Counted from the first letter of the stretch, positions 6,549 to 14,972 are shown. The stretch: 15,485 bases of DNA from Tissierellia bacterium (GCA_012518745.1 JAAYRM010000113.1:1-15485), one strand, 5' to 3'. A program made the numbers and translations. Notes: a model not told the origin generated them from the letters alone.

Positions 6549-7889
6549 TTACCCATCTTTTCTCCTGATTTTGGCTATGAAGAATCCATCCATATGGTGT
6601 ATATGTGGAAACAATTCGATATATCCGTTCGTGGCGCTCTGCATATCCTGTTTGAAATTAACTCGATCGTGGAAATTCATCAGCTCGAACCCAGGATTTT
6701 TGTGGATGAATTCCTCAACTATATCGATGTTCTCCTGTCTCCCGATCGTACATGTGCTGTATATGATTATTCCGTCCGGTTTTATATACATCTTTGCATT
6801 ATCCAATATGCCGGATTGTATCCTAACCAGATCTTCAATATCATCCTCATTTCTATTCCATTTGATCTCAGGCCTTCTCCTTATAATTCCCAATCCGGAG
6901 CATGGGGCATCCACAATACAGTAATCAGCTTTTCCGATCCACGCTTTATCCAATTCCATAGCATCAAATTTTTGAGTTTCAATTATTGTAATTCCAAGTC
7001 TTGCTGCATTTTCATCTATTAACCTCAATTTATGGTCATATATATCCCTACCTATTATCTTACCCCTATCATTCATTAACTCCGCAAAATGGGTCGCCTT
7101 TCCACCTGGGGCGCTGCATAGGTCCAATACTATATTGTTTCCCTTTGGGTTCGCTATCTGGGCTACCAACATGCTACTTTCATCTTGGATAAAAAAATAT
7201 CCCAACTTGAATTCCTCGATTTCGGTAATCGCACTCGGATTTTCTACTATCAAGCCATCCGCTGCATGCTTGGTTTCATTGACAGTGTACCCATACTTAG
7301 CCAATCTATTACGCAATTCTCTTCTTGTGATTTTAATGGTATTGGTCCTTATATTCAGTCTTGGCCTATGATTATTATATTTACATAATTGTTTGGTAAA
7401 TTCGTATCCATAATCCTCAATCCATCTTCTGATCATCCATAGGGGATGGGAGTATTTGATCGATAATGCATGTTCTCTATCGATCACCTCGATTTTCATA
7501 AGCCTTTCTATATTCCTTGAAACGTTTCTTAGCACCCCATTAACATAACCACTTATCCCCTTATGTCCCCCCCATTTGGATAGATTGACCGCCTCATTTA
7601 TAGCAGCTCTATCCGGAATCCTATCCATAAAGGCAATCTGGTATATGCCCATCCTCAAAATCTCTAGAACCCTGGGTTGGATCTTTTCTATGCCGATATT
7701 AGAGGCCCGCGAAATTATATAATCTATATAGATACGATTTTCTAATACCCCATATACTAATTCCCTCACCAGGTTTCTATCCCTGACGCTCTTCTCCCCC
7801 TCCAAATACCTATTGATCACATGGTTGGAAAAAGATCCGTTATCCCCCATATCCATCAATATATCCAATGCGATTTTTCTACCGTTCAT
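6549..7889 (-). CDS. rsmB: 16S rRNA (cytosine967-C5)-methyltransferase RsmB
   Basis: RsmB methylates C967 of 16S rRNA using SAM. The 446-residue protein has the two-part family layout. An N-terminal NusB-like helical RNA-binding domain spans about 1-140, with the signature IPDRAAINEAVNLSK (91-105). A Rossmann-type methyltransferase domain follows, with FIQDESS (233-239), the SAM loop LDLCSAPGGK (255-264), DAPCSGLG (327-334) whose C330 is one catalytic cysteine, RRPEIKW (338-344), and STCT (378-381) whose C380 is the other. The end, GFFIAKIRR, is typical. The ATG at 7889 has AGGAGG just upstream. It follows the zinc peptidase gene after a gap containing a perfect 10-bp hairpin. Identification is secure. 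Confidence 0.96.
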   Translation of the reverse strand: MNGRKIALDILMDMGDNGSFSNHVINRYLEGEKSVRDRNLVRELVYGVLENRIYIDYIISRASNIGIEKIQPRVLEILRMGIYQIAFMDRIPDRAAINEAVNLSKWGGHKGISGYVNGVLRNVSRNIERLMKIEVIDREHALSIKYSHPLWMIRRWIEDYGYEFTKQLCKYNNHRPRLNIRTNTIKITRRELRNRLAKYGYTVNETKHAADGLIVENPSAITEIEEFKLGYFFIQDESSMLVAQIANPKGNNIVLDLCSAPGGKATHFAELMNDRGKIIGRDIYDHKLRLIDENAARLGITIIETQKFDAMELDKAWIGKADYCIVDAPCSGLGIIRRRPEIKWNRNEDDIEDLVRIQSGILDNAKMYIKPDGIIIYSTCTIGRQENIDIVEEFIHKNPGFELMNFHDRVNFKQDMQSATNGYIELFPHIHHMDGFFIAKIRRKDG

Positions 7890-7907
7890 ATCTTTCCTCC
7901 TAAATAA

Positions 7908-7933
7908 TTTTGCCTGGACTCATCCAGGCAAAA
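7908..7933. other. Perfect 10-bp inverted repeat in the yugP-rsmB gap
   Basis: TTTTGCCTGG (7908-7917) and CCAGGCAAAA (7924-7933) form a perfect stem with a 6-nt loop. On the minus strand the stem is followed by TTATTT, which is only a weak U-tract, and on the plus strand there is none. It may be a leaky terminator or attenuator ahead of rsmB, or an mRNA-stabilising hairpin. It starts 18 nt upstream of the rsmB ATG, just before the RBS. Confidence 0.6.
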
Positions 7934-7960
7934 CTATCTCATATTAAAAATTATCCTATA

Positions 7961-8632
7961 TTACCTTCTTCTATTCGATAATGATAGTAATCGTAGCAAC
8001 TGACCTAATGCTACTAGAGTTGCGGCAACATAGGTTAGAGCAGCCGCCTGTAATACATTTCTAGAGGCCCCAATCTCGTCCTCAAACACTATGCCATCTT
8101 CCAGCTGTATTAATGCCCTTCTGCTAGCATTAAATTCTACAGGTAATGTAATAACCTGAAATAGAACCACCGCAAGATATAGCATAATACCTATATCTAA
8201 TAGGAAAGGACTCAGGGCAAAGCCTAATATAATCAATATCCAAACGAATCTAGAGCTTATACTGACTATAGGTGCCATATTGTTTCTTATCATCAATGGA
8301 AAGTAACCTTCCCCATGTTGCATCGCATGCCCTACCTCATGTGCAGCTACGGACACGGCAGCAATGGAATTTCCATTATATATATTTCGCGATAACCTAA
8401 CAACTCTAGTTCTAGGATCATAATGATCCGTCAGTTGACCACCCACAACCTCTATCCTAACGTCGTTTAATCCATTTCTATCTAGTATCAGCCTAGCCAC
8501 CTGATTTCCCGTATACCCTTTTCGACTAGCTACCCGCAAATATCTATTAAAAGATGTAGATATTTTAAATTGGGCATACATTGAAAATAATAGGGCAGGA
8601 ATTAAAAGTATCATAGAGTTTAAATCATACAT
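7961..8632 (-). CDS. YugP-type membrane zinc metallopeptidase
   Basis: This is a member of the neutral zinc metallopeptidase family typified by B. subtilis YugP (Pfam Zn_peptidase_2). The 223 residues are the usual length. An N-terminal hydrophobic segment (about 5-20) is followed by TDHYDPRTRVVRLS (68-81) and the zinc site HEVGH (98-102), continued as AMQH. Hydrophobic helices follow (about 128-145 and 147-164), then LPVEFNASRRA (163-173), whose E166 is the likely third zinc ligand, and a final helix at about 195-213. An integral membrane peptidase is expected; its substrate is unknown. The ATG at 8632 has AGGAGG upstream. It lies within translation-related genes (fmt and rsmB on either side), where B. 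subtilis has none. No evidence of transfer is seen: its signals look like those of its neighbours. Confidence 0.9.
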   Translation of the reverse strand: MYDLNSMILLIPALLFSMYAQFKISTSFNRYLRVASRKGYTGNQVARLILDRNGLNDVRIEVVGGQLTDHYDPRTRVVRLSRNIYNGNSIAAVSVAAHEVGHAMQHGEGYFPLMIRNNMAPIVSISSRFVWILIILGFALSPFLLDIGIMLYLAVVLFQVITLPVEFNASRRALIQLEDGIVFEDEIGASRNVLQAAALTYVAATLVALGQLLRLLSLSNRRR

Positions 8633-8657
8633 GATATATCCTCCTAACTATTTCATA

Positions 8658-9587
8658 TTATCCTAGCATCACATGCGAATCGAATTGATTCCCACGTAGA
8701 TACTCGGATACTCGCATTTTTCTTTTGCCGGGAAATTGTAATTCCTCAATGACTATACAGCTATCTCGGCAATTGACATATATTCCATCGTCGGAAACTT
8801 TAACCACCATACCATTGGCCTCATTTGAAAATTTCTCAGTCTTGTTTGCCTTGTGGATTCTGATATTCAATCCCTTATATATAGTATAAGCAGTAGGCCA
8901 AGGTTTAAGCCCCCGTATCATATTGATGATATCATCTCCAGCACTATCCCAATCGAGTTTGCCCATATCCTTAGAAAGTCTAGCTGCATACGTAGATAGA
9001 CTGTCATCTTGCCGTACTTTGGTTATCGTTCCCCTTTTAAGATCATATAAGGTATTTACAATCAGTTGGCCACCTATTTTAGCTAATTTATCATGGAGGG
9101 TTTGAGAATCATCCGTATCTTCAATGGGAATCTTATAGCTACTGATGATATCCCCTGTATCTAGGCCTGTATCCATCTCCATAATAGTAATTCCTGTCAC
9201 ATCATCACCATCTATTAATGCCCAGTTTATAGGTGCTGCTCCCCTATGCCTTGGTAGAAGTGAGGCGTGTATATTAATACATCCATATCTAGGCAATCGC
9301 AGTATCTCCTCCTTTAATATCTGTCCATAGGCAGCTACCACTATGCAATCGGGGGATAATTTCCGCAATATATCCATCGATTCTCGAGAATTGACGGATC
9401 CGGGTTGGTAGACCTCTAATCCTAAGTTCAATGCCCTTTCCTTAACCGGAGTAGGATGCATTTTTTTTCCCCTACCCCGCGGCCGATCCTTTTGGGTTAT
9501 TACCAATACTATATTATGCCCACCCTCATATAAGGACTCCAGGGCGGGAATCGCAAATTCTGGGGTCCCCATAAAAACAATATCCAT
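8658..9587 (-). CDS. fmt: Methionyl-tRNA formyltransferase
   Basis: Fmt formylates Met-tRNAfMet with 10-formyl-tetrahydrofolate, making the initiator for protein synthesis. The 309 residues are standard. The N-terminus MDIVFMGTPEFA, the folate-binding motif HASLLPRHRGAAPI (107-120) and GLDTGD (141-146) are all present. The catalytic triad corresponds to N105, H107 and D143. A C-terminal OB-like tRNA-binding domain spans about 205-309, including LKPWPTAYT (222-230). The ATG at 9587 has AGGAGGT 6 nt upstream. It follows def by 17 nt; Def removes the formyl group that Fmt adds, so the pair act on the two ends of one cycle. Confidence 0.97.
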   Translation of the reverse strand: MDIVFMGTPEFAIPALESLYEGGHNIVLVITQKDRPRGRGKKMHPTPVKERALNLGLEVYQPGSVNSRESMDILRKLSPDCIVVAAYGQILKEEILRLPRYGCINIHASLLPRHRGAAPINWALIDGDDVTGITIMEMDTGLDTGDIISSYKIPIEDTDDSQTLHDKLAKIGGQLIVNTLYDLKRGTITKVRQDDSLSTYAARLSKDMGKLDWDSAGDDIINMIRGLKPWPTAYTIYKGLNIRIHKANKTEKFSNEANGMVVKVSDDGIYVNCRDSCIVIEELQFPGKRKMRVSEYLRGNQFDSHVMLG

Positions 9588-9604
9588 TCAATAACCTCCT
9601 ATGC

Positions 9605-10075
9605 CTAATCCTCTACATCTTCCTGGGGTACTATCTCCTCAATCATCTTATCTATATATAATATACCATCTAAGTGATCGATCTCATGGCAAAGAGCCTT
9701 GGCCAATAATCCGGTTCCTATTATCTCCTGCTCTTCCCCTAGTTCATCCAGATACCTAACCACGACCTTTTCGGGTCTCTTGACGGTGCCCATCCTATTT
9801 GGAACGCTCAAACACGCCTCTACACCTATATCTTCTCCTTTTTCCTCTATGATCTCTGGATTTATAAGTTTTATGAGTCCCTCGCCTATATCTATAACCA
9901 CTACCCTTCTCAGAACGCCCACCTGAGGTGCCGCCAGCCCTACACCCTCGTTTTGATGCATGGTGTCGACCATATCCTCTAGCAGAACCTCTATCCTTTC
10001 ATTTATCTCCAACACTTCCCTGGAAACCTTTCTTAAGATAGGGTCACCCTCATATCTAATCTGTCTAATAGCCAT
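9605..10075 (-). CDS. def: Peptide deformylase
   Basis: Def is a metal-dependent hydrolase that removes the N-formyl group from nascent proteins at the ribosome exit. The 156 residues are typical of type 1 enzymes. Motif 1 is GVGLAAPQVG (44-53), motif 2 is EACLS (86-90) with metal ligand C88, and motif 3 is HEIDHLDG (130-137) with ligands H130 and H134 and catalytic E131. Motif 2 is usually EGCLS; here glycine is replaced by alanine next to the metal cysteine, a conservative change that should allow activity. The C-terminus is acidic (QEDVED). The ATG at 10075 has AGGAGGAG upstream. It lies between priA and fmt, the usual order in Firmicutes. Confidence 0.96.
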   Translation of the reverse strand: MAIRQIRYEGDPILRKVSREVLEINERIEVLLEDMVDTMHQNEGVGLAAPQVGVLRRVVVIDIGEGLIKLINPEIIEEKGEDIGVEACLSVPNRMGTVKRPEKVVVRYLDELGEEQEIIGTGLLAKALCHEIDHLDGILYIDKMIEEIVPQEDVED

Positions 10076-10092
10076 AATAATTACTCCTCCTA

Positions 10093-12576
10093 TTATAATA
10101 TTGAGTTAGGATTTATATCTATATTGAATTTCATCCCCTGCAAATCCATCCCATACTTATTTAATATACATACCCGTTTTACTATATCTTTAAATCCGTC
10201 TAGATCCTTATCTAAACATTTTAGAAGAATCTGGTACCTATAGTTGTTCTTAATCCTATTCAATGGGGCTGGATAAGGTCCTATGAGTCCATTTTCCACA
10301 TCATCCAATCCATCATTCTTTATATCCTTTAACATCAATCTATGAACCCGTTCGATTCCAAGGGATATCCTATCCTTATCTTCACCATATGCCACTATTG
10401 ATATTATATTAAAAAAGGGTGGATAATTAAACTCCCTTCTTAAAAGGATTTCCTTATTATAAAATTCGGTATAATTATGCTGCCTTGCATATTGAATGCT
10501 ATAGTGATCGGGGTTATAGGTTTGTACAAATACTCTGCCATCCAAATCCCCCCTGCCGGCTCTACCCGATACCTGGGTAAGCAATTGAAATGTCCTTTCA
10601 GAAGACCGAAAGTCGGGGAGATTCAGGCTTGTATCGGCTGCAACTATACCAACCAATGTAACATTTTTAAAATCGAGGCCCTTGGCCACCATCTGCGTTC
10701 CTATCAATATATCTATCTTTTCATCCTTCATCTTAGATAATATGGATTCATGGCTTCCCTTCCTAGATGTTGTATCCATATCCATCCTTCTCACAATGGC
10801 CTCGGGAAAGATCCTTTTTGTATATTCCTCAACCCTTTCGGTTCCTATTCCAAAATATCTTATATACCTGCTATGACAATTGGGGCATGATTTTGGGGGA
10901 TCCTTGACCCTCCCACAATAATGACATTTAAGCCTATCATCGTATTTATAATAGGTCATAGAGATATTACATTCCGTACATTCTACTACATATCCGCATT
11001 GCCTACAGGATACAAACGTGGAATATCCCCTTCTATTTAGAAATAATATTGTCTGCTTACCCTGCTCGAGATTTTGTGCCATGGATTTATATAATTCCCT
11101 ACTAAATATGGATCTATTGCCCGCTTTTAATTCCTCCCTCATATCTATAATTTCTACAGTAGGCATTTTTTTATCGTTGATTCTATTCCTCAACTCCAAT
11201 AATTTTATATTTGCATGTTGGCTCCTGTAGTAGCTTTCTATAGATGGGGTGGCTGAACCCTTAACCAGGCAGGCATCAGATTGTCTACACCTCTTTTCAG
11301 CCACTTCAATAGCATCGTATTTAGGATTCATTCCAGATTTATACGTAGTCTCATGCTCCTCATCGATTATAACGAGCCCAAGATTGTTAAAGGGCGCAAA
11401 GATTGCGGATCGTACTCCCACGACGATCTTCACCTTTCCACTTTTTATCTTCCTCCATTGATCAAATCGCTCTCCATAGGATAATCTACTATGTAGTACA
11501 GCCACATTATTCCCAAATCTTCCAACAAATCTCTCAATGGTTTGAGGGGTCAAAGATATCTCCGGTACCAGAACTATCGTATCCTTGCCCCTTTCAAGCA
11601 TCTTCTCAACCAGATGCAAATATATTTCCGTTTTACCGCTACCGGTAACGCCATGTATTAAAAATTTTCTATACCCATCTTCAACATCCATATCGTTTAG
11701 TATAGTATCCACACAATGCCTTTGCTCAGGAGATAATCTGTGCTTAGCATAGGGCTGAATTTCTTTGCCTATGGGCGTCCTGAAAACTTCCCTATTAAAT
11801 ATCCTTATTATGCCTTTCTTCTCTAGGGCATTAACCGTAGATAATGAACTATCGGTTTTGCGTAATAGATCTCTCATAGGGATCTCGTCTATGGATAATA
11901 GAAATCTTGCTATTTCCAATTGCTTATAGCATCTTCTTCCAATTGCATCGGCTAGGTCCCCATAGGGAGTATCTCTATCCATAATATGGACATATTTTTC
12001 ATGTTTTTTACCGATAGAGGTTCTAACCTCCAAATCCACCTCTATTATCTTCCGCTCCTTCAAATTCCTAAGCGTACTATTTATGGTACTATTATCTATT
12101 ACCTCCTTTATACTCCCTAGCTCCATCCTACTACCTTTTGTCCTTATCAAATCTATTATCTCTTTGTCCAGGCCCTTTAATTCCCTATATGATCTGTCTT
12201 TCAGAGGTTCCTTCAGGGTTATATAAGTTTTTACTTCTTTAAAATCTCCCGGGGGAAGTATCGTTCGAAACGCATCTATATATGGGGCAAGATATTGTTT
12301 AGACATCCATAGGCTCAGTTCAATCATATCCTTACTTATCAGGGGTTCATTATCGATTACACTTATGATATCCTTTAACCTATAATCCCCATCGTAGTTT
12401 TCGGATATTCGAATAACTATCCCCTTTATCGGCCGATCACCTCTACCGAAAGGAATTAAAACCCTCATGCCCTCCTCTACGCTTCCTACCATCTCGGGTT
12501 TAATTCTATATGTATATGGCCTATCGGTTTGCGCTCCCCTCTTATCGATTATTACCTCTGCGTATTTTCTATCCAT
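10093..12576 (-). CDS. priA: Primosomal replication restart helicase PriA
   Basis: PriA is a superfamily 2 DNA helicase that recognises stalled forks and D-loops and reloads the replicative helicase. The protein is 827 residues from this start. An N-terminal 3'-end-binding domain (about 1-110) is followed by a winged-helix region. The helicase core has Walker A GVTGSGKT (309-316), DEEH (405-408), GSATP (440-444) and QVSGRAGR (668-675). Eight zinc-binding cysteines lie within the core (524, 527, 533, 536, 551, 554, 564 and 567). The ATG at 12576 is preferred: AAAAGGAT lies at good spacing and MDRKYAEVIID matches the family start. The ATG at 12594 is possible, adding six residues, but its AGG is only 2 nt from the codon. 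A hairpin separates it from coaBC. Confidence 0.95.
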   Translation of the reverse strand: MDRKYAEVIIDKRGAQTDRPYTYRIKPEMVGSVEEGMRVLIPFGRGDRPIKGIVIRISENYDGDYRLKDIISVIDNEPLISKDMIELSLWMSKQYLAPYIDAFRTILPPGDFKEVKTYITLKEPLKDRSYRELKGLDKEIIDLIRTKGSRMELGSIKEVIDNSTINSTLRNLKERKIIEVDLEVRTSIGKKHEKYVHIMDRDTPYGDLADAIGRRCYKQLEIARFLLSIDEIPMRDLLRKTDSSLSTVNALEKKGIIRIFNREVFRTPIGKEIQPYAKHRLSPEQRHCVDTILNDMDVEDGYRKFLIHGVTGSGKTEIYLHLVEKMLERGKDTIVLVPEISLTPQTIERFVGRFGNNVAVLHSRLSYGERFDQWRKIKSGKVKIVVGVRSAIFAPFNNLGLVIIDEEHETTYKSGMNPKYDAIEVAEKRCRQSDACLVKGSATPSIESYYRSQHANIKLLELRNRINDKKMPTVEIIDMREELKAGNRSIFSRELYKSMAQNLEQGKQTILFLNRRGYSTFVSCRQCGYVVECTECNISMTYYKYDDRLKCHYCGRVKDPPKSCPNCHSRYIRYFGIGTERVEEYTKRIFPEAIVRRMDMDTTSRKGSHESILSKMKDEKIDILIGTQMVAKGLDFKNVTLVGIVAADTSLNLPDFRSSERTFQLLTQVSGRAGRGDLDGRVFVQTYNPDHYSIQYARQHNYTEFYNKEILLRREFNYPPFFNIISIVAYGEDKDRISLGIERVHRLMLKDIKNDGLDDVENGLIGPYPAPLNRIKNNYRYQILLKCLDKDLDGFKDIVKRVCILNKYGMDLQGMKFNIDINPNSIL

Positions 12577-12599
12577 AAGATCAATCCTTTTCATTACCT

Positions 12600-12636
12600 A
12601 AAATATCAAAAGCTAGATAAATCATTCATCTAGCTT
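12600..12636 (-). terminator. Terminator-like hairpin overlapping the coaBC stop codon
   Basis: On the minus strand AAGCTAGAT (12636-12628) pairs perfectly with ATCTAGCTT (12618-12610) around a 9-nt loop and is followed by TTGATATTTT. The coaBC stop codon TAG (12632-12630) lies inside the left arm. The tail is T rich but interrupted, so termination may be partial. It sits directly before priA. Confidence 0.5.
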
Positions 12637-13835
12637 CTAGTGTCTAATAGATTTCGAATTCTATCCAATATAATTCCTGCGATTTGAGATTTTTTTAATA
12701 TGGGATAATCCGTAATAACTCCCTCCTGCCCTATAATTGCAACGATATTCGTATCCGATTTAAACCCAGCTCCATCTTTAGATATATCGTTGGCTACTAT
12801 AAAATCTAGGTTTTTTTCATTTAGTTTCTTCTTTGCATATTCAACTAGGTTATCGGTTTCTGCCGCGAAACCAACTACTATTCTGTCTTCCTTTATATTT
12901 CCGAAATGAGCGGCGATATCCGGGTTCTTAATCAGCTCAATGGTTGGCCCATCTGGGCTTCCATCTTTTTTTATCTTTTGGCTATCCACCGTCTTCGATC
13001 TATAATCCGATGGTGCTGCTGCCTTTATCAATATATCACAGCTATCGAACTCCTTCTGCACGGCGTTGAACATATCCAAGGTAGAGTTTATCCTTATCAC
13101 CCTAATCCCCTTAGGTTCCTCTAGATGTGTAGGTCCCGTTATCAAGATCGTTTCTGCCCCTCTCCTATGGGCCTCAGCCGCTATGGAATATCCCATCTTT
13201 CCACTCGAGTGATTGGTTATATACCTGACAGGATCGATCGGTTCTATGGTAGGCCCAGCTGTAACGACTATCTTTTTACCTTCCAGGTCCCTTTCATAGA
13301 AACTATCATTTAAATAGTTAACAATATCTATAGGTTCCGCCATCCTGCCCGTCCCATATGTCTGACATGCTAAGATACCGGTCCCTGGATCTATGAATTC
13401 ATACCCCAAATCGGTTAAGTAGGCCATATTCTGTTGGACAATTGGGTTAGAATACATATTGGTATTCATAGCGGGAGCAAATATAACCCTAGCCTTCGTG
13501 GCCATTATGGTAGTAGTTAATAGATCATCTGCTATCCCATTGGCTACTTTGCCGATTATATTAGCAGTTGCAGGGGCTATTAGAAATGTATCAGCACCTT
13601 CGGCCAATGCGATATGTTCCACATCATAGCTTTTTGGTTCCGCAAACATATTCACATGTATGGAATTTATCGATAATGTTTGAAATGTTAGGGGGGAGAC
13701 AAATTCTGTTGCATGCTCGGTCATAATAACCTCTACGTTCGCTCCTTGTTTTTTAAGCCTACTCACTACATCCACAACCTTGTATGCAGCTATCCCACCC
13801 GTTATACCTAGTACTATGTTTTTATCCTTAAGCAT
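12630..13835 (-). CDS. coaBC: Bifunctional phosphopantothenoylcysteine decarboxylase/phosphopantothenate-cysteine ligase
   Basis: CoaBC carries out two steps of coenzyme A synthesis: ligation of cysteine to 4'-phosphopantothenate (CoaB, CTP dependent), then FMN-dependent decarboxylation (CoaC). The protein is 401 residues. The CoaC half (about 1-180) has GITGGIAAYK (10-19), the catalytic H74 in DVEHIALAEGAD, PAMNTNMY (121-128), and the flap cysteine C157 in LACQTYGTGRMAEP. The CoaB half (about 186-401) has VTAGPTIEPIDPVR (191-204), NHSSGKMG (208-215) and the KIKK motif (287-290). The common AVADY motif reads APSDY (274-278). The start is the ATG at 13835 with AGGTGA 5 nt upstream, formed partly by the rpoZ stop codon. 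A GTG at 13844 is in frame but overlaps that RBS. Confidence 0.96.
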   Translation of the reverse strand: MLKDKNIVLGITGGIAAYKVVDVVSRLKKQGANVEVIMTEHATEFVSPLTFQTLSINSIHVNMFAEPKSYDVEHIALAEGADTFLIAPATANIIGKVANGIADDLLTTTIMATKARVIFAPAMNTNMYSNPIVQQNMAYLTDLGYEFIDPGTGILACQTYGTGRMAEPIDIVNYLNDSFYERDLEGKKIVVTAGPTIEPIDPVRYITNHSSGKMGYSIAAEAHRRGAETILITGPTHLEEPKGIRVIRINSTLDMFNAVQKEFDSCDILIKAAAPSDYRSKTVDSQKIKKDGSPDGPTIELIKNPDIAAHFGNIKEDRIVVGFAAETDNLVEYAKKKLNEKNLDFIVANDISKDGAGFKSDTNIVAIIGQEGVITDYPILKKSQIAGIILDRIRNLLDTRS

Positions 13836-13844
13836 TACATTCAC

Positions 13845-14054
13845 CTACTTATTCATATTGCTATCCGGCTCTCTATAGCTCACTTTTTTAGCAACTATCT
13901 CCTCTATTGCAATGCTCACCGGTTTAATCAACTCCGTTTCAATCAAGGGTTCAGCCCCTTCCATTAGCTCCCTCGATCGCTTAGCAGTCAGCATCACTAA
14001 GGTATACCTGCTTTCGCCAATATTTGATAATTTATTTATAGATGGATTATACAT
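13845..14054 (-). CDS. rpoZ: DNA-directed RNA polymerase omega subunit
   Basis: Omega is the small subunit that binds and stabilises the beta' subunit of RNA polymerase. The protein is 69 residues. It starts MYNPSINKL, close to MLDPSIDSL of the B. subtilis protein, then has SRYTLVMLTAKRSREL (15-30) and KPVSIAIEEI (44-53), the two conserved omega segments. The frame is open to an ATG at 14075, but that codon has no RBS and lies within gmk. The ATG at 14054 follows the gmk stop by 4 nt, and GGAGGGGGT, which encodes the last residues of gmk, provides a purine-rich RBS about 11 nt upstream. Coupled to gmk and directly abutting coaBC. Confidence 0.93.
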   Translation of the reverse strand: MYNPSINKLSNIGESRYTLVMLTAKRSRELMEGAEPLIETELIKPVSIAIEEIVAKKVSYREPDSNMNK

Positions 14055-14058
14055 TATA

Positions 14059-14685
14059 TTATATACCCCCTCCATGAAGTAGATTTTCTAAAACATTTTT
14101 ATTCCTGCTAACTCTTGTTTTTTCCGCAATTATTATGGATTTTATCTCGTTCAAGGCGTTCATTATATCATCGTTTATCACGACATAATCGTATTCATGA
14201 ACGAATTCTAATTCCTTAAATGCATTCCTATATCTGATATCGACCTGCTCCTCGGTCTCTGTTCCGCGACCTATAAGCCTATTCCTCAATTCCTCCATAG
14301 TCGGAGGCAATAAAAAGATAGATACGGCCTCGGAATAATTTTTTTTCACCTGCAGGGCACCCTGAACATCGATTTCCAATATCACTATATTCCCCCTAGC
14401 TATTTGATCCGATACGGGTTTCTTAGGGGTTCCATAATAATTTCTGTGAACCCTGGCATATTCTATAAATTCTCCATTATCTATCATGTTTTCAAATTGT
14501 TCATCATCTACAAAATAATAGTTTACCCCTTCCCTCTCTCCCTTTCTTGCGTTTCTTGTAGTAGCAGATACGGAGAATACCAATTCCTTATCATCCCTCA
14601 GCAATTTCGTGCAAATAGTACCTTTGCCGGATCCGGACGGACCCGATATAACCAATAAAAATCCCTTAGACATAGATATCAACAT
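14059..14685 (-). CDS. gmk: Guanylate kinase
   Basis: Gmk phosphorylates GMP to GDP with ATP, an essential cytoplasmic step in guanine nucleotide supply. The 208 residues have the P-loop GPSGSGKGT (15-23), the GMP-binding segment SVSATTRNARKGE (38-50) with YYFV (56-59), EYARVHRNYYGTPK (75-88), LEIDVQGA (103-110) and the lid region RLIGRGTE (136-143). The ATG at 14685 is preferred because AAAGGA lies 5 nt upstream, inside the last codons of remA. An in-frame ATG at 14673 (MSKGFLLV) would also be acceptable for the family. The gene begins 2 nt after the remA stop. The remA-gmk-rpoZ order is standard in Firmicutes. Confidence 0.97.
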   Translation of the reverse strand: MLISMSKGFLLVISGPSGSGKGTICTKLLRDDKELVFSVSATTRNARKGEREGVNYYFVDDEQFENMIDNGEFIEYARVHRNYYGTPKKPVSDQIARGNIVILEIDVQGALQVKKNYSEAVSIFLLPPTMEELRNRLIGRGTETEEQVDIRYRNAFKELEFVHEYDYVVINDDIMNALNEIKSIIIAEKTRVSRNKNVLENLLHGGGI

Positions 14686-14687
14686 CC

Positions 14688-14954
14688 TTATCCTTTATCT
14701 CTTACCAAGTCTTCCTTGCTATCCAATCTCTGTGCCACCGTTTCCGGCTGAACAGCCGATAATATCAAATGATCGCTATCCATTATGATAACGGCTCTAG
14801 TCCTCCTACCATAGGTGGCATCTAACAATACTCCCTTATCTCTCGATTCCTGTATTAGCCTTTTAATAGGAGCTGATTCTGGGCTTACAATGGCAATTAT
14901 CCTATTTGCTGAAACGATATTACCAAAACCGATATTGATTAATCTAGTCCCCAT
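14688..14954 (-). CDS. remA: RemA-family DNA-binding regulator (DUF370)
   Basis: RemA is a small DNA-binding protein; in B. subtilis it activates biofilm matrix and osmoprotection genes, and the fold forms ring-like oligomers. The 88 residues match the family in length. The N-terminus reads LINIGFGNIV (5-14), followed by IVSPESAPIKRL (22-33), the basic DATYGRRTRAVIIMD (45-59) and ILSAVQPETV (64-73). The arginine-rich GRRTR stretch (49-53) is the likely DNA-contact region. The ATG at 14954 has GGGAGGT upstream. It lies between the yicC homologue and gmk, its usual position. Its targets in this organism cannot be told from the window. Confidence 0.94.
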   Translation of the reverse strand: MGTRLINIGFGNIVSANRIIAIVSPESAPIKRLIQESRDKGVLLDATYGRRTRAVIIMDSDHLILSAVQPETVAQRLDSKEDLVRDKG

Positions 14955-14972
14955 ATAGTTACCTCCCTCAAT

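Noticed and set aside
6571..7388. Several plus-strand frames opposite rsmB
   Set aside because: These are shadows of rsmB; the AT-rich codon pattern leaves other frames open. There are no start signals or domains.
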